Of a DNA stretch of 64,000 nt, positions 8,207-18,141 are shown one piece after another. The DNA is from Gammaproteobacteria bacterium (GTDB taxonomy: Bacteria > Pseudomonadota > Gammaproteobacteria > Pseudomonadales > Cellvibrionaceae). The translations under genes and the position numbers were made by a program. The DNA lies in assembly GCA_004172865.1 (NCBI GenBank), contig SEBV01000009.1:186001-250000 (forward strand), in the 5' to 3' direction. The notes below the pieces were generated by a model. The model was not told the DNA's origin. It saw nothing but the letters and a program-made list of their open reading frames with translations, and made no database searches. Position 1 is the first letter of the stretch; every line of letters starts with the position of its first letter.

Positions 8207-10891
8207 ATGAAAACTAGAGCGCCCCTTGCATTCGCTATTGCCCTGATAAACGCCAGCCTGGCACTACCAGCAGTAGCTGCCGACACAACGCCAAAATCTG
8301 AAAAACCAACCGACGACCGCCAACTGGAAGAAGTGGTAGTTACTGCCACCAAGCGTGAAACCAACCTTATGCAGACACCAATTGCGGTGACTGTCATTGA
8401 CGATAAAACCCTCGAACGCCAAGGCATCACTAACGCGAAAGACATCACCCGTTTAGTGCCCAACATGGATCTCGCCATAGATTCTTCGCGCAATGCGCCG
8501 GTTATTTCCATGCGTGGCGTGCGCTCCACCAATAATACCGAATTGGGCGACCCAGCCGTTGGCCTGCATTTGGATGGTGTTTACTCGCCGCGCCCACAAG
8601 GGGCTATGGCATTGATGTTTGATACCGAACGCGTTGAAGCATTGCGTGGCCCACAAGGTACTTTGTTTGGCCGTAACTCAACGGTCGGCAGCATCAACAT
8701 CATTAACAAACGCCCGGAACTGGATTCGTTTGATGCTAATGTCGGCGTGGAGCTTGGCCGCTGGAATGAAAGGCAAATCCACGGGATGGTTAATATTCCG
8801 GTTAGCGATACGTTTGCACTGCGTGCATCCTTCCAGAAAGAAACTCGCGATTCTTACCTCGACGGCATTTATGACCCGAACCAATGGAACACCCGCATGC
8901 TGCCGGATTACGCCAAAAATACCGGCGCTTACACAGGAGCTGTGGCCGATAAAAATAAAGTCCAGCGCGAAAACTGGTGGAGTAACGTCAACACGGTTAA
9001 AGCCGACCCTGCCGATTTCTACAACAACGTGGATCAATACGCTTTCCGTATCGCTGGCCTATGGAAACCTTCCGATGAATTTTCCTGGTTGCTAACTTAC
9101 GAAAAATTCCAGAATTCAGGTGCCGGTACAACGGACACTGTGGACTGTAAAAAAGCGCGCAAACAAGTCTTCATGCAAGATGGAAAACCCGCGCCACTAC
9201 AAGGCTGCGAGAATATTTATGGCCCGGGAGCCGATGAATACACGGTAGCCGTGAATGTGCCGGGTATGCTCGACCAAACCATCGATAGCCTGCGTTCCAA
9301 TATCCGTTGGGATTTCAGCGATGACATGTCGCTCGTCTACAACGCCGGTGCTGCAAAGCAAACCCAAAATCAATTATCGGATTTGGATCGCGGCACAAGC
9401 TGGTGGGATATGACCATGTTCTTCGATGGTGCGACTTACAAATCGCAATCCCATGAACTGCAATTGGAATCCACCGGCGATAGCAAATTGCAGTGGATCA
9501 CCGGCCTCTTCTTGTTCAAAGAAGACAACAATATGCAAGGTGGCATGACCCATTCGTCCCAATTCTCGGATTATTGGAACCAGAAAAATCGTACCCTTGA
9601 GTCAGTGGCGGGCTTTGCTCAAGGCACTTATGAATTGACCGATGACCTCTCCCTGACTGTGGGTTACAGACACACTCAGGACACTAAAGAGGACGTGGGC
9701 GGCCACGGCGAACAATGCGCTGACTGGGCACCAAACCAGGCTGATCCGACTGCCAATGGTGGCAAATGCTTCCCAGCATGGGATCGTGATGCGTTTAATA
9801 AATTACCCGCTGACTACTTCAAAAATGAAGCCATTTACACCATTACCGGCAACAACGATAACAAAGGTACTTGGGATTACGACAACTACCGCCTGGGCCT
9901 GGATTACCAAATCGACAGCGACACTATGGTGTTTGGCTACGTTGCTAACGGCACCAAATCGGGCGGTATCGGCGATGTAATTTTACAAAACAAGCAAGAT
10001 CCATTGACCACAGAAACCATTCTTGGCCCAGATGGCAAGCCAGTATTGGAAAAGCGCTGGGCCACCAAATATGACCCAGAAGAAGTCGTGACTTGGGAAG
10101 CAGGTATTAAGAGCGATCTGTTTGATCACACTCTGCGTTTGACCGCTAGCGTGTTCTTCAGCGATTACACAGATATGCAGGTCAGCTCATCCAAGCCGTT
10201 GTTCTCCACCTACGTCAAAGAGATGGACCCGCAAACCCAACAGCCTACCGGCAAAATTATCAGCAACGCCGTCTACTCAACCGTAACTGACAATATTGGT
10301 AAGGCATTGATTAAAGGTTTGGAGTTGGAGTTTGATTGGGCGGTAACGGCCAATGATCGCATCAATGGTTTTGCGACTTACCTGGATACTGAAATTGTTA
10401 GCGACTTCCAACAACAGTGGGCATTCGCTGCAACGGATTTATTCCAGGTTGATAACGCCACCGCAACCAATCCTAACAACAAAGATTTGAGTGTGAATCT
10501 CAAAGGCAGTGAATTACCGTCATCGCCCAGGTTCACCCTCAACCTCAACTACACCCACACCTTCAAGTTTGATAGCGGCGCAACGCTGGCGCCATGGCTT
10601 GGCTTTAATTGGCGCGCGGAAAGCTATTACAGTTTCTTCAATGTTGATAAACACACCAGCATGTTCAAAACCACAACGCCCGAAGCCTACTCAGATGTTC
10701 GCCCAGCCTCTCATAACCTGAATCTCGGCCTGAAATACTCAGCACCCGGCGATAAATGGAACATTGAAACCTTCGTTAACAATGCTACCAACGAAGTAGA
10801 TTTTTACTGGGCTGGCGGCGGCGATGGCACCTTGAAAGGGCCAGTTTCGATGCCACGTTTTTACGGCGTTCGCACCAACTTTCATTTTTAA
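8207..10891 (+). CDS. TonB-dependent outer membrane receptor
   Basis: The protein of 894 residues has a signal peptide ending near LPAVAA|D, a short N-terminal stretch with EEVVVTATKRE (TonB-box-like), a plug domain (about 55-175, with VISMRGV and RVEALRGPQGTLFGRNSTVG) and a 22-strand-type barrel ending in aromatic Phe (FHF). No N-terminal signalling domain is seen. Such receptors import oligosaccharides, siderophores or vitamins. The flanking GH5, GH30 and sugar-type regulator point to beta-glucan oligosaccharides, which is inference. A UUCG-loop terminator follows at 10937-10962. Confidence 0.93.
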   Translation: MKTRAPLAFAIALINASLALPAVAADTTPKSEKPTDDRQLEEVVVTATKRETNLMQTPIAVTVIDDKTLERQGITNAKDITRLVPNMDLAIDSSRNAPVISMRGVRSTNNTELGDPAVGLHLDGVYSPRPQGAMALMFDTERVEALRGPQGTLFGRNSTVGSINIINKRPELDSFDANVGVELGRWNERQIHGMVNIPVSDTFALRASFQKETRDSYLDGIYDPNQWNTRMLPDYAKNTGAYTGAVADKNKVQRENWWSNVNTVKADPADFYNNVDQYAFRIAGLWKPSDEFSWLLTYEKFQNSGAGTTDTVDCKKARKQVFMQDGKPAPLQGCENIYGPGADEYTVAVNVPGMLDQTIDSLRSNIRWDFSDDMSLVYNAGAAKQTQNQLSDLDRGTSWWDMTMFFDGATYKSQSHELQLESTGDSKLQWITGLFLFKEDNNMQGGMTHSSQFSDYWNQKNRTLESVAGFAQGTYELTDDLSLTVGYRHTQDTKEDVGGHGEQCADWAPNQADPTANGGKCFPAWDRDAFNKLPADYFKNEAIYTITGNNDNKGTWDYDNYRLGLDYQIDSDTMVFGYVANGTKSGGIGDVILQNKQDPLTTETILGPDGKPVLEKRWATKYDPEEVVTWEAGIKSDLFDHTLRLTASVFFSDYTDMQVSSSKPLFSTYVKEMDPQTQQPTGKIISNAVYSTVTDNIGKALIKGLELEFDWAVTANDRINGFATYLDTEIVSDFQQQWAFAATDLFQVDNATATNPNNKDLSVNLKGSELPSSPRFTLNLNYTHTFKFDSGATLAPWLGFNWRAESYYSFFNVDKHTSMFKTTTPEAYSDVRPASHNLNLGLKYSAPGDKWNIETFVNNATNEVDFYWAGGGDGTLKGPVSMPRFYGVRTNFHF

Positions 10892-10936
10892 TAAACTTAA
10901 AGACCGCGTTTTTACATAACCAACTCCCTCCGCTTT

Positions 10937-10962
10937 GCCCCGTGTTCGCACGGGGCTTTTTT
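10937..10962 (+). terminator. rho-independent terminator with UUCG tetraloop
   Basis: The stem GCCCCGTG / CACGGGGC closes a TTCG loop and is followed by TTTTTT. It ends the TonB receptor transcript and separates it from the second GH5. Confidence 0.95.
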
Positions 10963-11248
10963 GTGATCGCAAGCAAATAAAGGGGGCTACGCGTTCGGAT
11001 AAATTTCTACAAACCCGTTCCGCTTCCCACTATAGCCATTTTGGTTCGAATACGTTTACTCGGGCGCAGGGACTTTTAATCCTCTGAATAATCGGCGCAC
11101 TCAGAATTGCGGCATAGCTTTATTAATAACAATCACCTGCAAAAACTGAGTTCTAACGCAGTAAAACAACTCGAAGCACCAGTACAAACCCTAATGATAA
11201 TAAGTTTAATCAGACCCTATATGGGCAATATAAAAAGCGGAGCCTCCA
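10963..11248. promoter_or_regulatory. upstream region of the second GH5 gene
   Basis: There is no coding potential here. The region contains GGTTCGAA at 11043-11050, matching in inverse orientation a site upstream of the TonB receptor. The GH5 ATG at 11249 has GGAG ten bases upstream. Confidence 0.3.
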
Positions 11249-13858
11249 ATGTTTATTTATCAAATCCCCAAACGCGGCCTTAGGGCTTGCGTGCTAGGTC
11301 TTTTATCCACCTTTAGTGTTCTTGGTTTAGTTGCCTGTGGCGGCGGTTCGTCGAATGGCGGATCAAGCAGTTCTGCTAGCAGTGTGGCAGTGAGTTCAAG
11401 TTCATCTACCTCGGTCGCGAGCAGTTCATCGTCATCTTCATCAAGCGATGAAGGTCTAACTTTATTACATACCGATGGCGCCAAATGGGCCAAAGCGAGC
11501 GGTAATCAAGTCCTTTTAAAAGGTACCAACCTTGGCAACTGGCTGGTGCAGGAATTTTGGATGATGGGGCAGGGCGGCAATGGCGTTACCGACCAATGTA
11601 CCCTCGAAGCCAAACTCACCGCACGTTTCACTTACGCCGAAAAAGAACGCTTGATCAAACTCTTCCGCGACAGCTGGATTACCGAGCGCGACTGGGATCA
11701 ACTCCAGGCGTTCGGCTTTAACGTGGTTCGCTTGCCGATTTTGTGGAGCGTAATCGAAGATGAAAACAACCCGAAAACGCTGCGTCCCGATGCCTGGCAC
11801 TATCTGGATTGGGCCATCGCAGAAGGTAAAAAACGCGGTATTTATGTGATTCTGGATTTGCACGGTGCACACGGCGGCCAAACGCCGAATGACCATACCG
11901 GCTGTGCTGGTCAGAACAAATATTGGACGACTCCTGAATATCAGGATCGTACCAAATGGTTGTGGGAGCAAATCGCGACCAAATATAAAGATGAACCGGC
12001 CGTTGCAGCATACGATCCGCTCAACGAACCTTGGGGTTCAACCGCTGAAGATATGGCGGTTCGGGTGACTGAGTTGTACCAAACCATTCGCGCTATCGAT
12101 AGCAAACACATCGTTATGTTGCCCAGCCATTACGGCAACATTGAAGTTTACGGTGACCCGGCGGTGAAAGGCATGACCAATGTCGCCTTTGAATTGCACC
12201 CTTACCCAGGTTTGTTTGGCGACCGTCCTAACGACACCCATTACGATATTCACCGCGACTGGTTGCGTTGTGGCGTATCGGGTACTGGTGGCGTTTGCGA
12301 TTGGAACACCAAAATCACCGCACTCAAAACGCCATTCCTGATGGGCGAATTCCAGCCTTGGCAATCTGCCGGTTTGGAATTGGGCGGTAAAGTTGCCCGC
12401 GCGACTTACGATACCTACGCAAGCTACGGTTGGGCATCGACTAGCTGGGCTTACAAATTCGTGAGTGCCGCAGGTGGTCAAGGTAAAGGTACTTGGGGCA
12501 TGGTGACCAACGCCATCAACACCAATAATGACACCGGTGTTGGTCTGGTCGCTAAGGCGAGCACCTGGGATTGCGCGAACTGGAACTCCACTTTTGCCGA
12601 TGCGTGCGCGAAGAAAGCAACCGCTATCACTGTGGGCGGCACTGGTCCAAAAACTTATTACTTTGTGATTAAAACCGGCGCTAACGGCGGTGCAAATCCA
12701 GACGTTACCTACGACAAAATCAGCATTACCAACAACACAACTAAAGCTGAAGTTATCGTAAACGGCAACTTCGGTGCTGACACTGGCTGGACACCATTGA
12801 ACATCAGCGGCAGCGAAAGCCTGGATTTCAACTACAGCGCAGCAGGTAAATTACCAGTCGGTAGCGAAGGCCCAGTCCTGCGTGTTACTCGTCCCACCGG
12901 AGTGGATGGTGAAATCAACGGCGTGATCTATCAGGCGATTACCCTTGAAGGCGGCCAAACTTACACCTTCAACGGCACCTTCAAAGACAACGGCAGCTTA
13001 AATACATGGGCGGAAATGTATTTGGTCGATCAACTACCTGTGGCCGGCAAAGATGTTATCGATATGACTGGCAAAGTGGATTTCACGACAGCCTCCATTA
13101 CCGATATCGAAAACCTGTTCAAAAGCTTCGCGACCCAAGCTTATGACGCGCATTCAGGTTTGACCAAGTATCTCGTTGCCACCCCAACCACCATCTACAC
13201 TTTGCCCAAGCGCCCTGTTGGTTTGAAGTTGGTACAAGGCACCGGTAACGTTGCGCTTAACTGGACTGCGAATACTGAAGCTGATCTAACTGGCTACAAG
13301 GTTTATCGCGGCACTAATCCAGGTACCGGAACGCTATTGGCCGATGCAGTCAAAACCAACACCTATACTGACTTAACGGCGGTAGATGGTACGACTTACT
13401 ACTACACTGTAAGTGCAACTGACGCAGAAGATGAAAGCTACCGCAGCGAAGAAGCCGCCAACAAAATCAACTACACCGCTTTGCCGGCGAAAATTGAAGC
13501 TGAGGCTTACAGCAGCATGTCAGGCATTGAATTTGAAGATTGCACTGACACGGGCGGCGGCAAAGACGTCGGCCATTTTGAAGCAGATGACTATATTGAA
13601 TTTAACGTGAGCGTTGCGACCGCTGGCAACTTCGCCATTGATTATCGCCTCGCTACCGCTAACGGCAGCACCGGCTTTGACCTATTGGTTGATGGAACCA
13701 GAGTTGATGGTATGGCTGTTCCCAATACCGGCGGCTGGCAAACCTGGAAAACTTACACAGGTGTGACTTTCGCGCTCAGCGCTGGCAACCACACCTTGCG
13801 CCTCAAATCTATCGGCAAGGAATGGAATATAAATTATTTCGATGTAAAAGCTTTATAA
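11249..13858 (+). CDS. multidomain GH5 glycanase lipoprotein with CBM4/9-like, FN3 and CBM6 modules
   Basis: The protein of 869 residues starts with a lipoprotein signal (LVAC, Cys30) and a polyserine linker (about 34-66). The GH5 domain (about 85-450) has LLKGTNLGNW, acid/base Glu260 in PLNEPWG and nucleophile Glu367 in LMGEFQPW. A CBM4/9-like segment follows (NGNFGADTGW, about 500-590), then a fibronectin type III domain (about 655-740) and a C-terminal CBM6-like module (about 745-869, IEAEAYSSMSG). The GH5 signature resembles exo-beta-1,3/1,6-glucanase-type enzymes, but the substrate is inferred. It lies directly upstream of GH30 (74-base gap), probably as one operon. Confidence 0.9.
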   Translation: MFIYQIPKRGLRACVLGLLSTFSVLGLVACGGGSSNGGSSSSASSVAVSSSSSTSVASSSSSSSSSDEGLTLLHTDGAKWAKASGNQVLLKGTNLGNWLVQEFWMMGQGGNGVTDQCTLEAKLTARFTYAEKERLIKLFRDSWITERDWDQLQAFGFNVVRLPILWSVIEDENNPKTLRPDAWHYLDWAIAEGKKRGIYVILDLHGAHGGQTPNDHTGCAGQNKYWTTPEYQDRTKWLWEQIATKYKDEPAVAAYDPLNEPWGSTAEDMAVRVTELYQTIRAIDSKHIVMLPSHYGNIEVYGDPAVKGMTNVAFELHPYPGLFGDRPNDTHYDIHRDWLRCGVSGTGGVCDWNTKITALKTPFLMGEFQPWQSAGLELGGKVARATYDTYASYGWASTSWAYKFVSAAGGQGKGTWGMVTNAINTNNDTGVGLVAKASTWDCANWNSTFADACAKKATAITVGGTGPKTYYFVIKTGANGGANPDVTYDKISITNNTTKAEVIVNGNFGADTGWTPLNISGSESLDFNYSAAGKLPVGSEGPVLRVTRPTGVDGEINGVIYQAITLEGGQTYTFNGTFKDNGSLNTWAEMYLVDQLPVAGKDVIDMTGKVDFTTASITDIENLFKSFATQAYDAHSGLTKYLVATPTTIYTLPKRPVGLKLVQGTGNVALNWTANTEADLTGYKVYRGTNPGTGTLLADAVKTNTYTDLTAVDGTTYYYTVSATDAEDESYRSEEAANKINYTALPAKIEAEAYSSMSGIEFEDCTDTGGGKDVGHFEADDYIEFNVSVATAGNFAIDYRLATANGSTGFDLLVDGTRVDGMAVPNTGGWQTWKTYTGVTFALSAGNHTLRLKSIGKEWNINYFDVKAL

Positions 13859-13932
13859 GTTATGCCCCAGTTGGGATGGGTGCAAACTCATCCCTTTTTT
13901 ATTTTTCACTATCTCAACAGAGAGTAAAAACG

Positions 13933-15396
13933 ATGAAGAAAAATGTTCTTACCACCGTCTCGCTGCTCAGCATTTTAACGGCCAGTCCGATGCTCGTGCA
14001 CGCGGAAGAAAAAAACGCAACTTTCGCTACCAGTGGTAAAAGCATTAGCGTTTATACCACTGCAAAAGATACCAACAAGCGCTTAACACTCACCGATACT
14101 TTAAGTTTTACACCGGGAGCACAACCGCCTGAAACAGAAATTTCCGTTTTCGTTAACCCCAACATCCGCTATCAAACAATGATTGGTATTGGCGGCGCGA
14201 TTACCGATGCAGCGGCCGAAAGTTTTGCAAAATTGTCACCAGCAAAACAAACCGAATTCTTAAATGCTTATTACAACAAAGACACAGGTATTGGTTACAC
14301 CTGGGCACGCACCACAATCCACAGCTCGGATTTTAGTAGCGGCAGTTACACTTACATCAAAGAAGGCGATAAAAGCCTGAAAAGTTTTAGCATTAAACAC
14401 GATCAAAAATATCGTATCCCACTTATCAAAAAAGCTATCGCAGCTGCCGGTGGAAAATTGCCAATGTTGGCAAGCCCATGGAGCCCGCCAGCGTTTATGA
14501 AATCCAACAACAATATGTTGCAGGGTGGATCACTGTTACCTGAGTACGCTGATACCTGGGCGACTTATTACACCAAATTTATTAAAGCCTACGAAAAAGA
14601 AGGCATTCCAATTTGGGGTATCACTGTACAAAACGAACCCATGGCAAAACAAACTTGGGAATCCATTATTTACTCTGCTGAAGAAGAGCGCGATTTCTTA
14701 AAAAATCATCTCGGCCCGGTAATGAAAAAAGAAGGCTTCGGTGATAAGCCAATCGTGGTATGGGATCACAACCGCGATTTAATTAACCAACGTGTGAACA
14801 CTATTTTAGGCGATCCTGAAGCAGCAAAATATGTTTGGGGTATTGGTTACCACTGGTATGAAACCTGGGCTGGCGGCCAACCAATGTATAAAAACGTTGC
14901 TGAAGTTCATGCAGCTTATCCAGATAAACCATTACTGTTGACTGAAGCTTCTATCGAAAAATATTCATTTGATCGTTTGCAATACTGGCCAAACGGTGAA
15001 CGTTATGGCGACTCCATGATTAACGATTTGAACAACGGCACTGTTGCCTGGACTGACTGGAATATTTTGTTAGATGAAACCGGTGGCCCTAACCACGTTG
15101 GCAACTTCTGCTTCTCGCCACTTCATGTAAATAGCAAAACCGGTGAATTAATTTATACGCCACCTTACTACTACATTGGTCACATCTCTAAATTTGTGCA
15201 GCCTAAAGCACAACGTGTGAGTGCTGTTGCCAGCAGAAGCAATTTGATAACCACATCATTCCTAAATGCGGATAACAAAATGGCGACGGTTGTAATGAAC
15301 TCTACTGACAGCGAAGTTACCTACAACCTGTTCGTTGGCACCGATAAATCCGTAGTAAAAATTCCAGCGCATGCGATTCAAACACTGGTTTACTAA
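13933..15396 (+). CDS. GH30 glycosidase (glucosylceramidase / beta-1,6-glucanase type)
   Basis: The protein of 487 residues has a signal peptide (cleavage near LVHA|EE). The GH30 fold shows IGIGGAITDAAAESF, SPWSPPAFMK, acid/base Glu235 in TVQNEPMA and nucleophile Glu338 in LLTEAS, followed by the family's small beta domain (to SVVKIPAHAIQTLVY). Members cut beta-1,6-glucan or glucosylceramide-like bonds. With the preceding GH5 this suggests a beta-1,6/1,3-glucan such as fungal wall or pustulan-type polymer. The ATG at 13933 precedes a proper signal peptide; the frame is open further upstream to 13822 inside the GH5 gene but without a signal. Terminator at 15427-15463. Confidence 0.9.
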   Translation: MKKNVLTTVSLLSILTASPMLVHAEEKNATFATSGKSISVYTTAKDTNKRLTLTDTLSFTPGAQPPETEISVFVNPNIRYQTMIGIGGAITDAAAESFAKLSPAKQTEFLNAYYNKDTGIGYTWARTTIHSSDFSSGSYTYIKEGDKSLKSFSIKHDQKYRIPLIKKAIAAAGGKLPMLASPWSPPAFMKSNNNMLQGGSLLPEYADTWATYYTKFIKAYEKEGIPIWGITVQNEPMAKQTWESIIYSAEEERDFLKNHLGPVMKKEGFGDKPIVVWDHNRDLINQRVNTILGDPEAAKYVWGIGYHWYETWAGGQPMYKNVAEVHAAYPDKPLLLTEASIEKYSFDRLQYWPNGERYGDSMINDLNNGTVAWTDWNILLDETGGPNHVGNFCFSPLHVNSKTGELIYTPPYYYIGHISKFVQPKAQRVSAVASRSNLITTSFLNADNKMATVVMNSTDSEVTYNLFVGTDKSVVKIPAHAIQTLVY

Positions 15397-15426
15397 TTCC
15401 ATTTAATTTTTAGTTTTGTTCTCTTA

Positions 15427-15463
15427 GGCCGTTTACATTCTTGAATGTAAGCGGTCTTTTTTT
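15427..15463 (+). terminator. rho-independent terminator after GH30
   Basis: A long stem with two G-T pairs (GGCCGTTTACATT / AATGTAAGCGGTC) is followed by a run of seven T. Confidence 0.88.
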
Positions 15464-15546
15464 CGGGCTCAATAAAACCCCGGTCAAAAAATAATTGTCG
15501 TGATTCTATTATTTAAATTGATCGCCGAAAAAATATTACATCCATA

Positions 15547-15577
15547 AAAAAACCGGTGCTGCAAACACCGGTTTTTT
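15547..15577. terminator. bidirectional rho-independent terminator
   Basis: A perfect 12-bp stem (AAAAAACCGGTG / CACCGGTTTTTT) lies just downstream of the chemoreceptor gene on the minus strand and can also stop read-through from the glucan operon. Confidence 0.9.
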
Positions 15578-15597
15578 ATGGCGGAATTAATTATCTA

Positions 15598-16668
15598 TTA
15601 ATGACGATAAAGTTTTGACTCGCCAGACTGCGCCAAACGCTCAAGCGCTTCCAGAACGCGTGAACCTGCAGTTTCCATACGGCGCACTGCCGCGATAGTT
15701 GCATCGGCACTGCCACGCTTGTTAGCTTCCAATACCGCGGCAACTTCGCGCTGCAATGCATTTTGCGGTTCATTTATTTCGGTGTGACCATCCAACTGCG
15801 AATTTAAATTGCTTTGATTGGTACTAAAATCATGCGCGGTTTCATTCGACAATCCAAACAGCACACGATAAACACGAAACTTAAATAAAATGTGATCAAC
15901 TTTTGCAACTTCACACAAACTGCGCAGTGATGCTGCCGACGTTGTTTTTTCCGATACTCTGGCAATATCCAAAATATGGCTGATAGTTTTTGCAGCCTCT
16001 GCACCATCGCTACTAAATGAATCGGCTTGTTGTGCGAAAGAAACAATTTGTTCGCGGCTCGCCGCACTGTCTTCCCGCATTTGGCTTACCAGCGCAGAAA
16101 TTTCGCCAGTTGCTTGCGCGGTACGCTGTGCAAGGCTGCGTACTTCATCGGCTACCACGGCGAAACCGCGGCCTTGTTCACCCGCACGCGCAGCCTCAAT
16201 TGCCGCGTTAAGCGCGAGCAAATTGGTTTGGTCGGCAACGCCTTTAATTAAATTTACGATACCGCTAATTTGTTGCGCGCGACTATCTAACTCGCCAACA
16301 CGCGTTGCGGAAATTTGCGAGTCTGTAGCAAGCTTTCCGAGATGCCCGGAAATTAAACTCACCGCAGTACTGCAGCTGGCAGAGGTATTTTGCATATCAG
16401 CAGCGCGATCTTTTTCATCGCGCATATTCGTTGCAAAGCCACCAAGGCTGGATTGAACTGCCGCCATGGATTCACTCATGGTTTGTAATTGCACTAATAA
16501 ATCCTTTACGCGCACAAGTTCAGATTTGTCGTTTTTAACACTCGAACGTAAGTTTTCGAGTTCTTGATGCGCAGCTGCCAAGTCTGAGTCGCGCGTATTA
16601 AGTGCGCGTCGCAGCGTGGAAATCTCTTCTTGAGCGGCCATAAGTTCTTGTTTATTAAAGCCAAACAT
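15598..16668 (-). CDS. soluble methyl-accepting chemotaxis protein with degenerate CZB domain
   Basis: The protein of 356 residues has no membrane segment. An N-terminal coiled coil (about 5-75) leads into an MCP signalling domain whose hairpin tip carries [20 protein letters not shown] followed by [15 protein letters not shown] (about 140-185). The C-terminal 100 residues resemble the CZB zinc-binding domain: [17 protein letters not shown] is its first helix with the first His. The usual HxxC...G.W segment reads [11 protein letters not shown], with Ser at the Cys position, and the later HxxH pair is not evident. Zinc binding is therefore probably lost. Start ATG has AGGA ten bases upstream. 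A cytoplasmic sensor role is inferred from the family. Confidence 0.87.
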   Translation of the reverse strand: MFGFNKQELMAAQEEISTLRRALNTRDSDLAAAHQELENLRSSVKNDKSELVRVKDLLVQLQTMSESMAAVQSSLGGFATNMRDEKDRAADMQNTSASCSTAVSLISGHLGKLATDSQISATRVGELDSRAQQISGIVNLIKGVADQTNLLALNAAIEAARAGEQGRGFAVVADEVRSLAQRTAQATGEISALVSQMREDSAASREQIVSFAQQADSFSSDGAEAAKTISHILDIARVSEKTTSAASLRSLCEVAKVDHILFKFRVYRVLFGLSNETAHDFSTNQSNLNSQLDGHTEINEPQNALQREVAAVLEANKRGSADATIAAVRRMETAGSRVLEALERLAQSGESKLYRH

Positions 16669-16846
16669 GATGAATCCTTTGAGCGTATAGGTTTTATTGG
16701 AAGTTGTTCGCGCCTGTGCGCGGTATTTTTAAGCCTAGTCGATAAATTTCAACGCTGTACAATTTTTTATCATGTCGGTTTGGCGGGAAAACTTCGGTTA
16801 CGATGGAATAGTGGAGAATATTGATTTGCGCGCACAAGACGCGCAT

Positions 16847-16883
16847 AAAAAAAGGCCAACCAGTTTCCTGATTGGCCTTTTTA
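16847..16883 (-). terminator. terminator of the cysTWA operon
   Basis: On the minus strand a stem (AAAAAGGCCAATCAG with partner CTGGTTGGCCTTTTT, one mismatch) closes a short loop and ends in seven T. It lies just past the end of cysA. Confidence 0.88.
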
Positions 16884-16919
16884 ATCACACATCATATTCA
16901 GGATGATCGGTGTTACAAC

Positions 16920-17978
16920 CTAACCTTGCAAAAATACTTTTGAACTGGTCGGTTTTGCAAATACTTGCGCACCCACGCTTAAATCCAGCGAGCGCTCTTG
17001 TGAGCGTGGTAACTCCACGTGAATGACATCTTCACTCAAGGTATTTTTTAATTCTATTCGCAACACCGCGCCCGCTGTGCTCACGTGCGCAACAGTTGCG
17101 GGAATTGAGCCTTCAATTGCTTCAGCGGTCAATTCAATATCATGCGGTCTTACATAGGCAATTGCGGTTTGGTTGGATACACCATTGAATTCCGGCGCTG
17201 GTAATTTGTAATCGCCAATGTGCGCCCAACCTTTATCAACACGACTGTGAAATAAATTTACCTGGCCGATAAAGTCATACACAAATGGACTGGCGGGATT
17301 ATTGTAAATATCATCCGGCGAACCAATTTGTTCAATCTTGCCTTTGTTGAGCACAACAATTTTGTCAGCCACTTCCATGGCTTCTTCCTGATCGTGCGTT
17401 ACAAAAATTGACGTGATATGTAATTCATCGTGTAGGCGACGCAACCAGCGGCGCAAATCTTTACGCACTTTTGCATCGAGCGCGCCGAAAGGTTCATCCA
17501 ACAATAATACTTTTGGTTCTACCGCGAGTGCGCGCGCCAATGCGATGCGTTGACGTTGACCGCCCGATAATTGATGCGGGTAGCGATCTGCCAACCAATC
17601 AAGCTGCACTAATTCCAATAATTCATGCACACGTTTTTTAATTTCTTCTTTTGGTGGACGCGTTTCTTTTGGGCGCACAGTCAAACCAAAGGCAACATTA
17701 TCAAACACTGTCATATGGCGAAATAATGCGTAGTGTTGAAACACAAAACCTACATTGCGCTCACGCACATGCACGCTGGTTGTCTCTTCACCGTGAAAAT
17801 GCACGCTACCGTTATCAGGATTTTCCAAGCCAGCGATGATACGCAGTAAAGTTGTTTTGCCGCAGCCAGATGGGCCGAGCAATGCGACCAATTCACCTGT
17901 AGGAAAATCAAGAGATACATTATTCAGCGCAGTAAAATTGCCGAAGGCTTTGTGTAAGTTACGAACTTCGATACTCAT
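16920..17978 (-). CDS. cysA: sulfate/thiosulfate ABC transporter ATP-binding protein
   Basis: The protein of 352 residues has Walker A GPSGCGKT (35-42), the Q-loop FVFQHYALF, signature LSGGQRQR, Walker [13 protein letters not shown] and the switch His in [16 protein letters not shown]-like C-terminal regulatory domain follows (RPHDIEL onward). This matches CysA, which energises sulfate import with CysT and CysW. It is third in a cysT-cysW-cysA operon with a 163-base gap after cysW, and ends at a strong terminator. No sulfate-binding protein gene is present in the window. Confidence 0.96.
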   Translation of the reverse strand: MSIEVRNLHKAFGNFTALNNVSLDFPTGELVALLGPSGCGKTTLLRIIAGLENPDNGSVHFHGEETTSVHVRERNVGFVFQHYALFRHMTVFDNVAFGLTVRPKETRPPKEEIKKRVHELLELVQLDWLADRYPHQLSGGQRQRIALARALAVEPKVLLLDEPFGALDAKVRKDLRRWLRRLHDELHITSIFVTHDQEEAMEVADKIVVLNKGKIEQIGSPDDIYNNPASPFVYDFIGQVNLFHSRVDKGWAHIGDYKLPAPEFNGVSNQTAIAYVRPHDIELTAEAIEGSIPATVAHVSTAGAVLRIELKNTLSEDVIHVELPRSQERSLDLSVGAQVFAKPTSSKVFLQG

Positions 17979-18141
17979 AATTTTTCTCGTAAAATTTTAA
18001 AACCAGAAAACGTTTTTGAGTTAGATGCGATTTAAGTGCAACCACAATCATCTAATTTAAAACATTTGCTCCCTGGCGAATTTTTGCTAGAAGACGTTCA
18101 AGCTCTTCCAATCTATAAATTATTACACGTGCAAATTGTGA

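Noticed and set aside
11365-11450. Repetitive DNA resembling a short-repeat array
   Set aside because: It encodes a polyserine linker; the same holds at about 60590-60730, 62220-62350 and 63160-63320. No CRISPR repeat-spacer structure.
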